Shown one piece after another: positions 10,732-22,801 of a stretch of DNA of 64,000 nt; within the stretch, counting starts at the first letter, position 1, and every line of letters begins with the position of its first letter. The stretch lies in contig JAPEIS010000015.1 of the NCBI GenBank assembly GCA_029531795.1, positions 1,612,001 to 1,676,000 of the forward strand. The letters are read 5' to 3'. The notes below the pieces were generated by a model. It was not told where the DNA came from. It was given only the letters and a program-made list of their open reading frames with translations, and did not search any database. Position numbers and translations under genes: made by a program. The stretch is from Sclerotinia nivalis. Lineage: Eukaryota > Ascomycota > Leotiomycetes > Helotiales > Sclerotiniaceae.

Positions 10732-12835
10732 ATGTTCTCTGCCTGCAGAAGAGGCCCGGCCTCAATATCCAGAGCCCTTCGCGCAACCATTCGAATTCCT
10801 TCAACCAGACCTTCAACTCTCTCTCTCATCTCACAAAAGTCTTCAATATCCGCCTTAGAGTCAAGATGGTTACATGTTTCTTCGGTTTCACAATTACAAA
10901 GTGTTGCCACTAAAGAAGCTGCGGTTATCCAAGAAAATAAAGTCATTAATCGATTCGATGAACTCACCAAGTATGGTTTGGTTCACCCAAATGTCGTCAA
11001 TGAGATCACTGAAACCATGAAACTCGAGACCATGACAGAAGTACAAACCCTGACAATTAACCAAGCTTTACAAGGAACTGATATGTGAGTTATCAAAAAG
11101 TCCCTCGAATCAAGGAATTCATGCTAATATTTTCTGCTATAGTATTGCACAAGCACGAACTGGTACCGGAAAGACAATTGGTTTCTTGCTTCCTACTATT
11201 CAAAACATCCTTGAGAAGAGTCCTGAGCTTGCATCCCGTCAACGTTATTCCAGAGCTAGAGCATCCGATATTCGCGCAATCATTATATCACCTACTCGTG
11301 AATTGGCAGAACAAATTGCTGTCGAAGCCGTAAAAATTACAAGAAACACAGATTTGATTGTGCAGGTTGCAGTCGGAGGATCAAGCAAGAGAGAGATGCT
11401 TAGAAAAGTTCAACGTGAAGGTTGTCACATTCTTGTGGGAACTCCCGGAAGACTTCAGGATCTTTTGATGGATGAATACAGTCAAGTATCTGCTCCTGAG
11501 TTAACAACTTTGGTTCTTGATGAAGCAGATCGACTTCTAGATGATGGATTTTCTAAGGATATCGACAACATTGAAGCTTTATTACCTAACCGTAAAGAAG
11601 TTGATCGTCAAACACTGTTATTTTCCGCTACTGTTCCGAGAGAGGTCATGCGTCTCGTTAAAAGAATGCTGAAGCCAGGTTATCAGTTCGTACAGACAGT
11701 TAAGGAAGGAGATGTCGCCACACACGAGAAAATTCCTCAAAAGATTGTCGCTACAGTGGGATTGGAGAACACCATGCCAGCATTGGTCGAGCTTTGCAAG
11801 AAGGGAATAGAAAAAGCTAACGCTGAGGGTTCCTCTCCATTTAAAGCTATTATATACTTTAACTCAACAGCGAATGTCCAATTGGCTGGAGAGATTTTCA
11901 AGGGCATAGATTCGCTTCAATCCCTTGAAACATCTGCTATTCACGGCAAGCTTTCACAAGAAAGAAGAACTAGAGTTACAGACAGGTTCCGTCGTGCCAA
12001 ATCCGCAATTATGTTATCTAGTGATGTTACTGCGCGAGGAATGGACTTTCCAAATGTCACTCACGTCATTCAAGTTAGTGTGCCTAGGGACAGAGATACA
12101 TACATCCATCGTGTAGGCCGAACTGGAAGAGGAGGTAAAGAAGGAGAGGGATGGCTCATCATGACGCAAGCTGAAATTCCAGTCGCTCGTCGATTACTAT
12201 CTGCCCTTCCAATCACACCCGATCGTACCCTCGAAACCGCTCTTATTGATATGAAAAAAGATGCTCAATTACCAGCCGCTACAGCAGAGATCCTTAATGA
12301 GGTCGGTCAAGCAACAAAGAGGGTTGATCGTGACGTCAAAGTTGACGCTTATATGGGAGCAATTGGCGGTGGTAGAGCAGGTGCTAACAACAAGGCATTA
12401 ATGATGTCTTTGAATGACATGACCAAGTATGCTTGGGGTTGGGAAAAACCTCCTATGATTAGCCCTGGCATGGCACAAAAATTGGGAATTGCTAAGGTTC
12501 CTGGCATGAATATTGGACACGCAAATCGCGAAGAAAACGATGATATTGGTGGTGGACGAGGATTTGGAAGCAGTAGTGATGGTGGAAGAGGCTTTGGAAG
12601 TAGTGGTGGTGGTGGTGGAAGAGGCTTTGGAAGTAGTGGTGGTGGTGGTGGAAGAGGCTTTGGAAGCAGTGGTGGTGGACGAGGATTCGGAGGTGGTGAT
12701 CGTGGATCCAGTGGAGGAAGAGGGTTTGGCGGTAACCGAAGTGGTGGAGGTAAAGGATTTGGTGGACGAAGTGACAGAAGTGGTGGAAAAGGATTTGGTG
12801 GTGGCGATAGAGGATTCGGTGCCACAAGCTTCTAA
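10732..12835 (+). CDS. DEAD-box RNA helicase, MSS116-like, probably mitochondrial
   Basis: Two exons (10732-11084, 11143-12835) give 681 residues. The helicase core is complete: motif I ARTGTGKT at 122-129, PTRELA, TPGR, DEAD at 244-247, SAT at 279-281, ARGMDFP, and HRVGRTGR at 440-447. The first 60 residues are rich in Arg and Ser with almost no acidic residues, as in a mitochondrial presequence. With the overall resemblance this points to the MSS116 group, which unwinds RNA to help group I/II intron splicing and translation in mitochondria. From about residue 586 the protein is a glycine-rich tail of repeated GRGFG-type units. Such RGG-like tails bind RNA and often vary in length between strains. 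The start gives the presequence, and the splice junction restores GTDIIAQARTG. Confidence 0.92.
12546..12830 (+). repeat. coding glycine-rich repeat (GRGFGSSGGG)
   Basis: Imperfect tandem units encoding GRGFGSSGGG-like decapeptides at the helicase C-terminus. At least two 36-nt units near 12585-12660 are nearly identical, a likely site of length variation by slippage. Confidence 0.85.
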
Positions 12836-13559
12836 ACTTGCTTTGATGCTAAGTTGATTGATTGAATCCTTTGTTTGTATATCACCACTCCCTTTCCCTT
12901 TCATTCCTCTTCCTTCTCTTTTCTGCTTTTGTTTTGTCTTGTTTTACTTTTTGCCGGAACTTTGGTTGTACGCACACAATTTCAAAGAAAGATGCAAGAT
13001 GCAGACCAAGAATTGAAAAAAGAGATGAATTTCAGATTCAAAGTCATGCCTGTACGATACATGAAAGAAATATTCAAATTCTTGTTTTGAAAAAATTAGC
13101 TATAGCAGATAGATAGGAAGGAAACCAAAATGGATAGGTTGGGGGGGGGCTGGAGCTTAGGCGTTTACTTGTTTACGTTTTGCTTCCGGTTCCGGTTCTG
13201 GTTCTCACTTTTTCGGGCCTGCTTTGGGAGCGTCGAAGTAAGCTGTGGTCTAGATAGCTATTCTTCTTTGTATACTCGAATACATACATACATACATGCC
13301 AATGCCATGCCATGTCATCTTATGAGCTGGATGTATGGATGTATGATGGTATAATGAGGAATGAGAAATGAGGAGAACCTATATGTGAGATCTCTGCAGA
13401 GTCGCTTTATGTGATAGGTGGATGAATGGGATGGTGGTGTAGTGGTGTGGTGTGGTCGGAAGGATTGGGAGAATTAGAAAGGATGGGGAGATATGGGTGG
13501 GATGGGAAAGAAACATAATTCTACTCTCTATTTTATTGAATATATTTTGCTATTTTGGT

Positions 13560-13640
13560 GTGTTTTTGTGATGTATGTGTGTTTGTGTGTGCGTGTATGT
13601 ATATGTGTGTATGTATATGTGAATATGTGTGAATCAATAG
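13560..13640 (+). repeat. TG/TATG-rich microsatellite
   Basis: Alternating TGTG, TGTATG and TATGTG runs make an imperfect dinucleotide/tetranucleotide repeat. Confidence 0.8.
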
Positions 13641-13716
13641 ATATTATATATATGGATGAGCAAGCCAGTTATACATGTGTATACTAGGTAGTGGGTGATA
13701 TGAAAGGTCGCATTGG

Positions 13717-13816
13717 TAATTGGTATTGGTATTGGTATTGAGAACTTGAGTACTTGTACTTGTACTTGAGCTTGAGCTTGTACTTGAGCTTGTACTTGAG
13801 CTTGTACTTGTACTTA
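13717..13816 (+). repeat. hexanucleotide arrays (GGTATT and ACTTGT/GCTTGA)
   Basis: About four GGTATT units are followed by some twelve alternating hexamers of the ACTTGT and GCTTGA types, ending near 13816. A short GGT run follows at about 13834-13855. Confidence 0.85.
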
Positions 13817-14544
13817 AACTCGGGTGGTTTATCTTGGTGGTGGTGGTGGTGGTGATGGTGATGGGTTTCTGTTGGGTAGGAAGGAAGATGGGGGGGGAGA
13901 GGGGAAGAGAGGAGAGGGAGGAGAGATGAAAGGATGAGAAAGTGAGAAGATAAGATAGATTTTAGGTGTTAGAGATGAGATTATAAGAATTGTATTGGGT
14001 GTAATTGATTAGAGTTAGTTGGTTGAATTTACGGAAAGGGGGGAGGGGGGAGTTTGGTTGTATATCTGAATTTCTCGAGCGGATTCCTCTGGGGTGGGCA
14101 TTTCGCCGGGAAATGGGGACAGGGAAACAGGAATCGAAAATCGGGAATGGGGATATGGGAACGGGAACGAGATGAGTGAGATGGTTATGAGATAACAGGT
14201 ACCAGGAAAGTAATATCCCATTGAGTTATGTACTACTCTATTTGGGTGTGGAAGTGAGGCATCTAATTGGTTGGATTGGAAAAATTGAAGTTTGGTAAGT
14301 TTGGTTGTGTATCTTAGTTTTGGGCCGACGAGGGGATTTGAATTGAGATAGTTTGGAGGAAAGGAGGAATGGGAACGGGGATAGGCAAAGGGGAATGGGA
14401 AACGGGACTGAGAAACGGAATCAAGATCTAGAAGTGGAAAATCGAGAAACGACAATTGCAAAAAAAAGGTAAACCGTGGAGAAATTTGAATCGAGAAATG
14501 GGGATCAAGGAATCTGGGATCGAGGGAAACCGAAAACCAAAAAC

Positions 14545-14905
14545 CGGGAATCGAGAGAGCTCCTTTTAAGAAGATCAAGAAGGAGAATTTTATTGAATTA
14601 TAGATTTCTATGCCTGAAATGGAGTAAATTGACTGGTCAGAATTCGAAAATTTGAGGTTTGGTTGCATATCTGATCCGACCGAGCTGTTCTTCGAATCAA
14701 GCATGTTCTGGAACACTGAAATATTAATCGAGAACCGAGGACCGGGAAATTGGAAACAAAATCGAGAATTGGGAATAAGGTTTGGAATAGGGGAACCGAG
14801 AGAGCTCCCCTAAAATAGATAGATAGATATGTATACTTGAAAGGGAGCAATTTCATTGGTCAAATTGAAAAAAATCAAGTTTTGGTTGCATATCTGATCC
14901 AACCG
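14545..14905 (+). repeat. two adjacent copies of a degenerate unit of about 225-245 bp
   Basis: Two landmarks recur in order: CGAGAGAGCTCC at 14552 and 14797, and the identical 20-mer TTTGGTTGCATATCTGATCC at 14658 and 14881. Between them both copies read similarly (ATTGG/CTGG TCA, then an A-rich run). More diverged versions of the TTTGGTTG-x-(A/G)-TAT core occur near 14052, 14298 and 15610, suggesting an older, longer array. Confidence 0.75.
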
Positions 14906-15215
14906 AGTTGATTCCTGATCGAGTTGATCCTGACCGAGTTGATTCCTGATCGAGTTGATCCTGACCAAGTTGATCCTGACCGAGTTGATTCCTGACCTAA
15001 CTCATTCCTGACCTAGCTCATTCCTTTGATCCAAATGATTCCTGACCGAGTTGATTCTTGATTGAGTTGATTTTTGACCGAGTTGATTTCTGACCGAGTT
15101 GATTTCTGATCGAATTGATTTCTGACCTAATTCATTCCTCTGATCCAAGTGATAGCTGGCTCAAATCGATCCCCCTGGCCAAGTTGATCCTAACCGAGTT
15201 GATTCCTGACAGAAT
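14898..15215 (+). repeat. array of TGACCGAGTTGATTCC-like units
   Basis: Units of about 13-18 bp built around GACCGAGTTGATTCCT, GATCGAGTTGAT and GACCTAACTCATTCC recur more than a dozen times, with scattered relatives down to about 15400 and again at 15650-15710. Units are diverged, so the array is not a recent expansion. Confidence 0.8.
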
Positions 15216-16929
15216 TGTTTCTTAACCACGTAGATCGTCTAGCAGAATGAATTACTTTGACCGAGTTAATTTACCTTTTCCTCTGTATCCTATGGCAGAT
15301 TAGAGATGATTCTTCTAACTAATAAGATTTAGCTAACCGAATTAATTCCCAACCGAGTCAAGTCTCACTACCCTGGCCCAAGTCAATTCATCTGCCGAGT
15401 TGATTTCCAACCGAGCCAAGTTAACTTCCTTATCCTTAATTCCCCAATTAATTAATTTCCTCCCCTCGGTCTAAACATCCAATCCAAGATACTTTCATCA
15501 AAATAAATATTTGAAAAAAATCAACACCGATATATTGAGTAAAAAGTGAAAATTGCTTTTAAAAAAGTAGATAAAGAATAATCTAATTAATCAAATTAAA
15601 GAAATTGAGCTATTGGTTGTATATTTGATTTTTGATCGATCACGTCGGTTGTCTAGCCGAGTTGACTCCTCTGACCGAGTTGACCCCTCTGACCGAGTTG
15701 ACCCCTGGCTCCGTCGGTTCAGCTGGCCGCCTACTTGACTCCTTGCCGAACCAAGTTTATTTTTCCAACTGAGCCCATTCCTAACCTCACCAACTCCCTC
15801 AACCAACTCAATGTTCCCACCCAAACCAACCCCTAAAACCCTCACTTCCTCTACAAATCGATCCACCCACCCAACTTGACCCTTTATAGCCATCCAATAA
15901 AATTCCTAACCAAAAAAATTCCTAACCGAGCTTATTTTCCCTGGCCCTCTAGCCCTCTATCAACTGTATTCGTATCCGTATTCGCAACCTAGTTACCTCC
16001 TCTGCCCAACTTTTACTCTATTCAGGGAATTACTCGAGAGCTTTTTATTATAAATAGGAAGAAGAAGATCTGGTGGATTGGGGAGATGATACAGATGGAT
16101 ACAGATGTATAAATGTTGGAAAAATCGAAATTTGATTTTAATTTTGGTTTTGGTTTTCGAGCCGAGAATCGAAATAGTTGTATAGGGAGGAAAAGTGGGA
16201 GCTATTTTGCATTTTGAAGAGTAGGAGAGGAGAATAGCGTTGGTGAATCTAGATTGAAGAATGGAGGATTATTTGGTTGTGTAATTTATTGCTGTCTGAG
16301 TTGGGAAATGTGAATTGAGAGGTTCGGAATGGAAACTGGGAGGCAAAAACCGAAAACCAATATCGTACTCTGGCTAAAAGGAGGAAAACTCAGTTGTATA
16401 AGTATACTGAAGTATATTCCTCATCTATTTCTTCACCACAATCATACATAGTATTCATCGCAAATCTGACATCTATTCCCCCGCGAGAAACCCGCAAGAT
16501 CGAAGAACACGAAACGACGAAACGAAACAACGAAACAACCTATCCAGAAAATTAAGAAAAAATAAAATCAAATCAAATCAACCCAAGAAAAGAAATATAA
16601 ATCTTACAAACCCTATACTTGCCGCGTTACGACCCATCCCAAAGAATCTGGCCAACTCATCGAGATATTTCGGGAGTTAGCTGTGAAAGATTAGAAATGA
16701 GGATTGTGGAGTTTAGTTATTTGTATCTTATGTTTTGTACTGACTTTGGATTTGGTATTACTTCGTTTGAGACTTATTCTTATAGGGTTTTTTGAGAGTT
16801 GTATATTTTATGTTTATGCTGATATGAGTGCCGGTTTTATTTCTGTTTTCCACGTTTCTTGCGTTTCCCTCATTCTCCATATTTCCTCATTCCTCTGATA
16901 CCCCTCGTTCCTATATCCTTTTCAATTTC

Positions 16930-17345
16930 ACCTTTTATTTACTATCATCTCCATCATCCCCATCATCCCTATCATCCTCATCATCCCCATCATCCCCATC
17001 ATTCTCATCATTCACCATAATCCCCAACAACCTCACCAGCAATCATCTTCATCCTATAAATCCTATCATCCCCAACTTTCTGCATCTATATTCCCATTAT
17101 CTTATCATCTCTATGATCCCTATGATCCCTATTATCTTTATTATCCCTACCATCCTTATCATTTTTATTATCCCCATCTCCCACCCTTCCATCATCCCTA
17201 CTATCCCCATCCTCCCAATATCCAACATCCAGCATCCAGCACTTCCCTCCCCACCACAAGATCCTCCTCCTCCTCCTCCTCCTCCTCCTCCTCCTCCTCC
17301 CCCCCTAATTTTCCAAATCCTCCAAATCCTCCAAATCCTACCACA
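16930..17345 (+). repeat. pyrimidine-rich microsatellites: ATC/CCC, (CCT)n, CAAATCCTC
   Basis: CATCCCCATCATCC-type repeats run from about 16930 to 17220, followed by about twelve CCT units at 17264-17300 and three CAAATCCTC units at about 17315-17340, then a poly-C tract. Confidence 0.85.
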
Positions 17346-18214
17346 AACCAATCCCCCCCCCCCCTCTAAAAAAAAAATCAAAACTTTAGTTGTATTATCA
17401 CATCACCAATCTCGTCCCGACATCGGTCTAACTTCGTGTAAGAATTATTTCCGCATGATTATGACATATTTTTAGTTGCACATCTTATAATTGTCCCGAT
17501 GTGAATCCCGATGTAAATCCTGGCCCAAGTCCCAGTGCCCTGTATACCAGTGAATCCTCAATCCCGTTTCTCCTTGTCCGGCATCAAGTATTATCCCCAG
17601 AATCCATCCCGTATCCTATATCCCAACAATTCAAAATATCTACCAACCATCGATTAACCATCTCCTATCTATTTTCATCCCTACCATAATTTCACTCTTT
17701 TCCCCTCTAATACATAAAAAAACCTCGCAATCAATCTACTTACAAGATTTCACAACACACATTCACACCAATCCCAACTCCACACACAGATGGGCAGAGA
17801 TTGCAATTCGGAGACAAGTTATGCATAGTATATCGATTAGATTAGCCCACGACAATGTAGTCTTGATGCTCACTCTCAGTCCCAAAAACGCACACCTCAT
17901 GAGCTCATAGATGAGTCTATGCAAAAACACACAATCAATATCCCAATACAAAAGAAACAAAAAGGGCTCTTAAATACAATTCTCGAAACATCGAAGTCTG
18001 AAATCCTACAAAATACCCGGAGGAAATCTCTTTTCATATCCATTACGCCAAAAGGTAAAAACGCCATCCATGTGGTATCATATTACTATTACTCATAAGA
18101 TTATTTTATTTCCTTTCCCCAAGTACGCATTTATGAAGTAGAAAATAAAAAATCTCATCAAACTTCACTTGAAGAAAAGAGGCCGTGAAATAACAAGGAG
18201 AATAAAATAAACTT

Positions 18215-19404
18215 TTATGCCCCCATGACAGAACGGACATCCCAGACGAGAAGTCGTTCATCCCAAGCAGTACTTGCACACCAACCTTCTCCAAAAAGAC
18301 ACCAATCAACACCAGTCGCAAATTCGGTGTGAATATCCATACGACCAAGTTGGCGGGGCATGCTGGCATTTGATGTGCCATCTGTCCAAATGCGACAGGA
18401 CATATCGTAACTGGCGCTCAGAAGTGTATCACTAAGATGAGGACTCCATACTAGTTTCCGAACAGCATAGTCATGTCCTTGTAAAATCGCGATTGGCCCA
18501 GCTCCTGGATTACGAATATCAAAAGTTCGAATCATTTGATCAACACCAGCAGTTGCGATAACTCCATCACGATATTTATTCCAATCATGGGTGAGAGCTT
18601 CAGATGGAGGGGAAATTTGTCGATTACTTCCGATTGCACCTAGGGTTCCTGTAGTTGGTGGAGGACCATGAATTGGAATGAGAGAAACTAAATGATTGGA
18701 TGCAGAGGCAGGTGTACGAAGGTCAAATATTCTCAAGTGGGAATCTGAGGAGACGGATGATATGACCGAAGGTGAATGAGGAGAGAAAGCAGTGCTGTAT
18801 GTGCAAGAGTGTGTAGGTAATGTAAGTAACGAGCTTTGGCTATTCGGATTCCACTGATAACGAAGGAGTTAGCGATATTCTGTATGAGAGGAATATACTC
18901 AGGAGACATCTTCATACCAATTTGATTGTACCATCCCAAGAACTCGAAACAAATGTATCCTTTGAAACCAAATTCCAATGAACAGCAAAGACTTCACGAC
19001 TATGCTCATGGAAGTTTCCAACGGGAAATGGTTCATTGAGTGCGGTATCGAATAGCTTTACACTTCCATCACCACATGCAACTGCGACTTGATTTTCGTT
19101 TGATTCGGACCATGATAAATCGTAAATCGAATCTTGAGTATCGAAACTACATGAAGAGCAAGATGAAAGTCAGCAGAAGTTATACAAATGGTGCAATTAG
19201 TGAAATTGAACTTGAAAACCCCGGTATGACTTACGTTTTCTGTACTTGGATCCCTTGCGCCGTCAACATCAAGCTGTAAAGTCTCCCATTTCCCACCAGA
19301 CCATAATTGGCCGAAGCAGCGACACAAATTCGATCTTCGTAGAAAGGAGAGTACTTGACAGCGGATCCTTTAAAACCTCGAGTGATAAACTCCAACATGG
19401 TCAT
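18215..19404 (-). CDS. PEX7: peroxisomal targeting signal 2 receptor Pex7 (WD40 protein)
   Basis: Three exons (19404-19235, 19146-18918, 18853-18215) give 345 residues. The protein is made almost wholly of WD40 blades. Recognisable repeats include IYDLSWSESNENQVAVACGD, EVFAVHWN...FVSSSWDGTIKLW, VRKLVWSPHLSDTLLSASYD with CRIWTD, and a final FATGVDWCLFGEGWCASTAWDERLLVWD. That last blade is characteristic of Pex7. Pex7 binds the N-terminal PTS2 signal of cargo such as thiolase in the cytosol and delivers it, with a co-receptor, to the peroxisomal import machinery. Length fits the family (about 320-375). Two in-frame ATGs lie two codons apart (19404 and 19398); either may be used. It diverges from the AlkB-like gene. 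Confidence 0.9.
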
Positions 19405-20255
19405 GAAATAAAAGGTGGTGGTGATCGAATTATGGTACTTGTATGGTATGGTTTATTTACTCCTTATTATCGTCATAAGTTATCTGGATGAAATATAAGG
19501 CTGGTGAACCCCCACTATGAATTTTGTATCTGGACCGAGGAGTTCGGTGGTTAGATGATCCGGGCGGTAAATCCAAATGTGGCTTAGCTTGATATCTTTT
19601 GGGACCGAGCCGAAAACACGGGATTTTATTTCCGTCCTTGTCAAGCGAAAATATCGGCGATTCAAAGGGCCGATTTCTCGACAACCAAAAAATACCCGAA
19701 TGCGCTCCTTCCATCTTGGACGGCCATCTCCATCGCCAATCACGCAAATGGGCAGGCAGAGACAGAGGTTCCCTATATAATGATCAATTCGCCCAAATGA
19801 TCACAACAATCGCAGGATGACAAAATCACTGCTATCGAACTGATGGTGCAGCGGTACAAAGTACCGTTTGTGCCTCAGCGAGACAATTCATGTGGATACA
19901 TATAATGATATAATGATCAAACTTGTCTTTCCCCAAAAGCCCACATTTTCGCACGCACGGACCCACTGATTAATAATATTTTGAATTTTGAATTGAACTT
20001 CTGATACTTAATTGAATTCTCGGATTCGATTTTTGATGAAGGAAAAACCTCGGGGAAATAGAGCCTTCCATCACCTTTTTTACCAGCAATGATGAAAGTC
20101 AGCTGACCACATTCGTTGACATCAAACCTACCGAACTATTCTCGAGTACTACGGTTCTGATATGTGACCGGTCAATCACCCCACATCTTTGGCTTCTAAT
20201 GACCTTCTCAACCTCTGATCACTCTCTAGGTATCTGAATACTATACTTCTCTATC
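19405..20255. other. divergent promoter region between PEX7 and the AlkB-like gene
   Basis: About 850 bp. Frames on both strands near 19460-19820 overlap each other and show no domain, so I treat them as chance. Confidence 0.45.
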
Positions 20256-21655
20256 ATGGATGCTTTTATATCAAGAAAAAAGCGAAAGTTGTCTGGCTCT
20301 TCTTCATCACCACAAAACCCAGTCACTATCAACCATATCAATGCTCTCAGTGTTCCGGATGATGACTCGACAGATTTCAAGCTGGCCCTATTATCATCTT
20401 TGCATCCTAACATTGAACAACAAGTTCTTCTTGAAATTTTACTCGATCACAATGGTGAAGTCGAGAAGGCATCAGCTTCATTGTCTAATCCAGACACTAT
20501 CTCTCTGCAAATACCCAAAAAATCATCCGCGGTAGGATATCAAAGCTCTCTTTCTACATTTATCTCGAGTGAGAACCCTACAAAACGACTAAAAACCCTG
20601 TCTAAGAAAGGCAAAACTCTTCATTTATATTCTCCTGAAGATGTAGCAGCTCATACTTCTTGTTCTATTATACATAATTTTCTCCCGATGGAAGAAGCCA
20701 ATGTGTTGCTTGAGGAATTGTTGAATGAGGCAACGACTTTTGAGAGGATGACTTTTAAGTTGTTTGATAATGTGGTTACGAGTCCTCACACAGCTTGCTT
20801 TTATGTTGAGAGTCTGGAAGAACAAAAGGCTCAGAAGACTGAATATATCTATAATGGTGATCTTTTAACGGTGAGTAAAATCGAACATTCAGAACTTTGG
20901 ATTGCTGACCTGATGACTTGCAGGACGTTCGCCAACTTACTCCACAAATGAGGAAGATCTCGCCCAACGTTCAGGATGCTGTCAATTCAGAAGTTGCAAA
21001 ACGAATTAAAACACATTATCCGAACGGCCAAAAGCTTAAGTACCAATCACCTGACAAATGGAAGCCTAACGCAGCATTTGTGAACTGCTATAATGGTGGC
21101 GCAGAGAGCGTTGGATACCATAGCGATCAGCTCACCTACCTTGGGCCACGCGCGGTGATAGGATCGATATCTTTGGGTGTTGCCCGTGAATTTCGTGTCC
21201 GACAAATCGTCCCCCAAGAAATAGATTCGACGGAGAAAAGCAAAAAATCATCCGATGCAGAAGGTCAAATTGCTATTCACCTCCCACATAACTCCTTGTT
21301 GGTCATGCATGCCGAAATGCAAGAAACTTGGAAGCATAGTATTGCACCAGCACAAGCCATAGATCCTCATCCAATTTCGGGAAATAGACGAATCAACATC
21401 ACCTATCGAGATTATAAACCTTTACTACATCCTAAATTCACGCCGAAGTGCAAATGCGGGGTACCTACTGTCTTGAGGGTTGTTCAAAGGAAGAAGGAGA
21501 ATTTGGGTCGATATTTTTGGATGTGTCATGCCGGAAACGTTCCTGGAAAAGAAGGGTGTACATATTTTGAATGGGCTGAATTCGATGATGATGGTAATCC
21601 GGTCTGGAATGACAAAGTGAGAATTGAGGCTGAAATTAGTGGTCCTAAAAGTTAA
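20256..21655 (+). CDS. AlkB-like 2-oxoglutarate/Fe(II) dioxygenase with CUE and GRF zinc-finger domains
   Basis: Two exons (20256-20870, 20924-21655) give 448 residues. Near residues 45-75 a CUE-like helix set (LLSSLHPNIEQQVLLEILLD) suggests ubiquitin binding. The dioxygenase core follows, with the AlkB signature NCYNGGAESVGYHSD, iron ligands H271 and D273, a third ligand H343 (WKHS), and the 2-oxoglutarate-binding RINITYR with R361 and R367. The C-terminus is a GRF-type zinc finger (C381, C383, C406, C417, with CTYFEWAEF) that usually binds single-stranded nucleic acid. The core resembles the ALKBH2/3 group, which removes 1-methyladenine and 3-methylcytosine from DNA. I infer direct reversal of alkylation damage, possibly at ubiquitin-marked sites. 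The intron is phase 0 with strong signals. N-terminal KKRK suggests nuclear import. Confidence 0.9.
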
Positions 21656-22801
21656 ATTGAGGGCTCATGAACTGGACTTGGAGAAACCAAGATCGCATTA
21701 TCATGACCAACAAAATTTAGCATTTCACCTTCGGCAAAACAGCAATGGTCAATGTGGCATAGTTAAAGATAGGGCTGGTAATATTTAATGGGGTGTTTGA
21801 GTGTGGAAAAGATACAAAAAGAACCGAGTTCACCTGCAGCAATGCGAAATGTGAAGAAGATGCTAGGTAACCAGGTACTACTGAATTCATCAGATTCAAA
21901 AGTGGACTTCATATCCCCCTCCTGATATACACCGTCGATCCAGAATCTTCACCATTTTCCATTTTCTACATACAATTAACACCTTCCAACATCGCACTAC
22001 TTCCATCCTCACATTTCACATCATGCAAAAAAAACCAAGGACCTTAAAATACTTCTCATAATCAGCATTCCCGACTTAACTCCTTTATAAAAAGATTGAT
22101 CAGAATATTCCAAATACGGAAATAGCGATTGGAGAGGAAGGGAGTCTTTTGAGTGAAAGTCTAAAGAAGGAAAGATTTTGAACTTCAAAGAATCTCTAAT
22201 GAGCTTAAGGTGGTGATTGGATTGGTAGGTATTGGTGGTATTATTAGCTTTTGATGTGCGGGATTCAGATATGTTTGTTAATGTTATAGATGATATAATT
22301 AAGTCAAATTTAAAATTACTGGATATTTTCCTGAGTAGGATACAAATAATAGGTAATCTTTCGTTTATATCTATCTCTCTTACTATATGGTATGGCTTAA
22401 TTAGATAGATTCACGAGGCTTGTGTTAAATTGATTTGAGAATTGAAAACACCTCGTTGTTGGAGGATTACATAACGCCCTGGAATAGAAGCCATTGCCAT
22501 TGCTAAGTGCTAGCAGAGAGACTAAAATCATCACATGACAATTTAACTTTTCTAGTTCCCCGACGACAAAACCAAAACATACCATACCACACATCGATAT
22601 ATACACAAAAATCGAATATCGCAGCTTCATTCAAATACTAATTTCATCACCCGTCAACATAATTCCTTCAAAAGCGGAATCATATTCCATTTACGAAAAA
22701 GGCTTCATCCATTGTGATTTTTAATAAGACTTACAATCATCACTTGTAACGCCAAGTCTCTAGAGTTAACCTAATTGGGACGACACCTCACTCCCGAAAT
22801 T
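21656..22801. other. intergenic, nothing recognised
   Basis: Between co-directional genes. It contains AT-rich stretches and short frames without motifs; the next gene starts at 22802 because the longer frame above it begins with a non-ATG codon. Confidence 0.45.

Larger units (their letters stand above)
12836..18214. other. 5.4-kb gene-free convergent interval rich in low-complexity DNA
   Basis: This lies between the 3' ends of the helicase gene and PEX7. Open frames here are products of repeats or start at non-ATG codons and show no family resemblance. The plus strand is strongly purine-rich over about 13330-14880, shifts to GAGTTGAT-type repeats (14.9-15.4 kb), and becomes pyrimidine-rich over about 16830-17700. 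It contains the repeats listed separately. It may hold long 3' UTRs or non-coding RNA, but the sequence alone does not show this. Confidence 0.6.

Noticed and set aside
12349..12904. Long minus-strand and alternative-frame open readings (Pro-rich, Ser/Thr-rich, His-rich) opposite the helicase tail
   Set aside because: They are mirror images of the glycine-codon repeats of the helicase; repetitive GGT/GGA DNA leaves several frames open without selection for protein.
14015..14856. Minus-strand frames of 233 and 82 codons
   Set aside because: Composition follows the purine-rich repeat DNA, there are no domains, and the peptide contains repeated SRFPFP-like runs typical of low-complexity translation.
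16828..17475. 215-codon plus-strand frame with polyproline
   Set aside because: It begins at GTG, not ATG, and consists of translated ATC/CCC/CCT microsatellites. The opposite-strand polyglycine frame is the same artefact.
19457..19820. Four overlapping 65-95 codon frames between PEX7 and the AlkB-like gene
   Set aside because: They occupy both strands and shifted frames of the same DNA with no motif, as expected for a locally stop-poor stretch.
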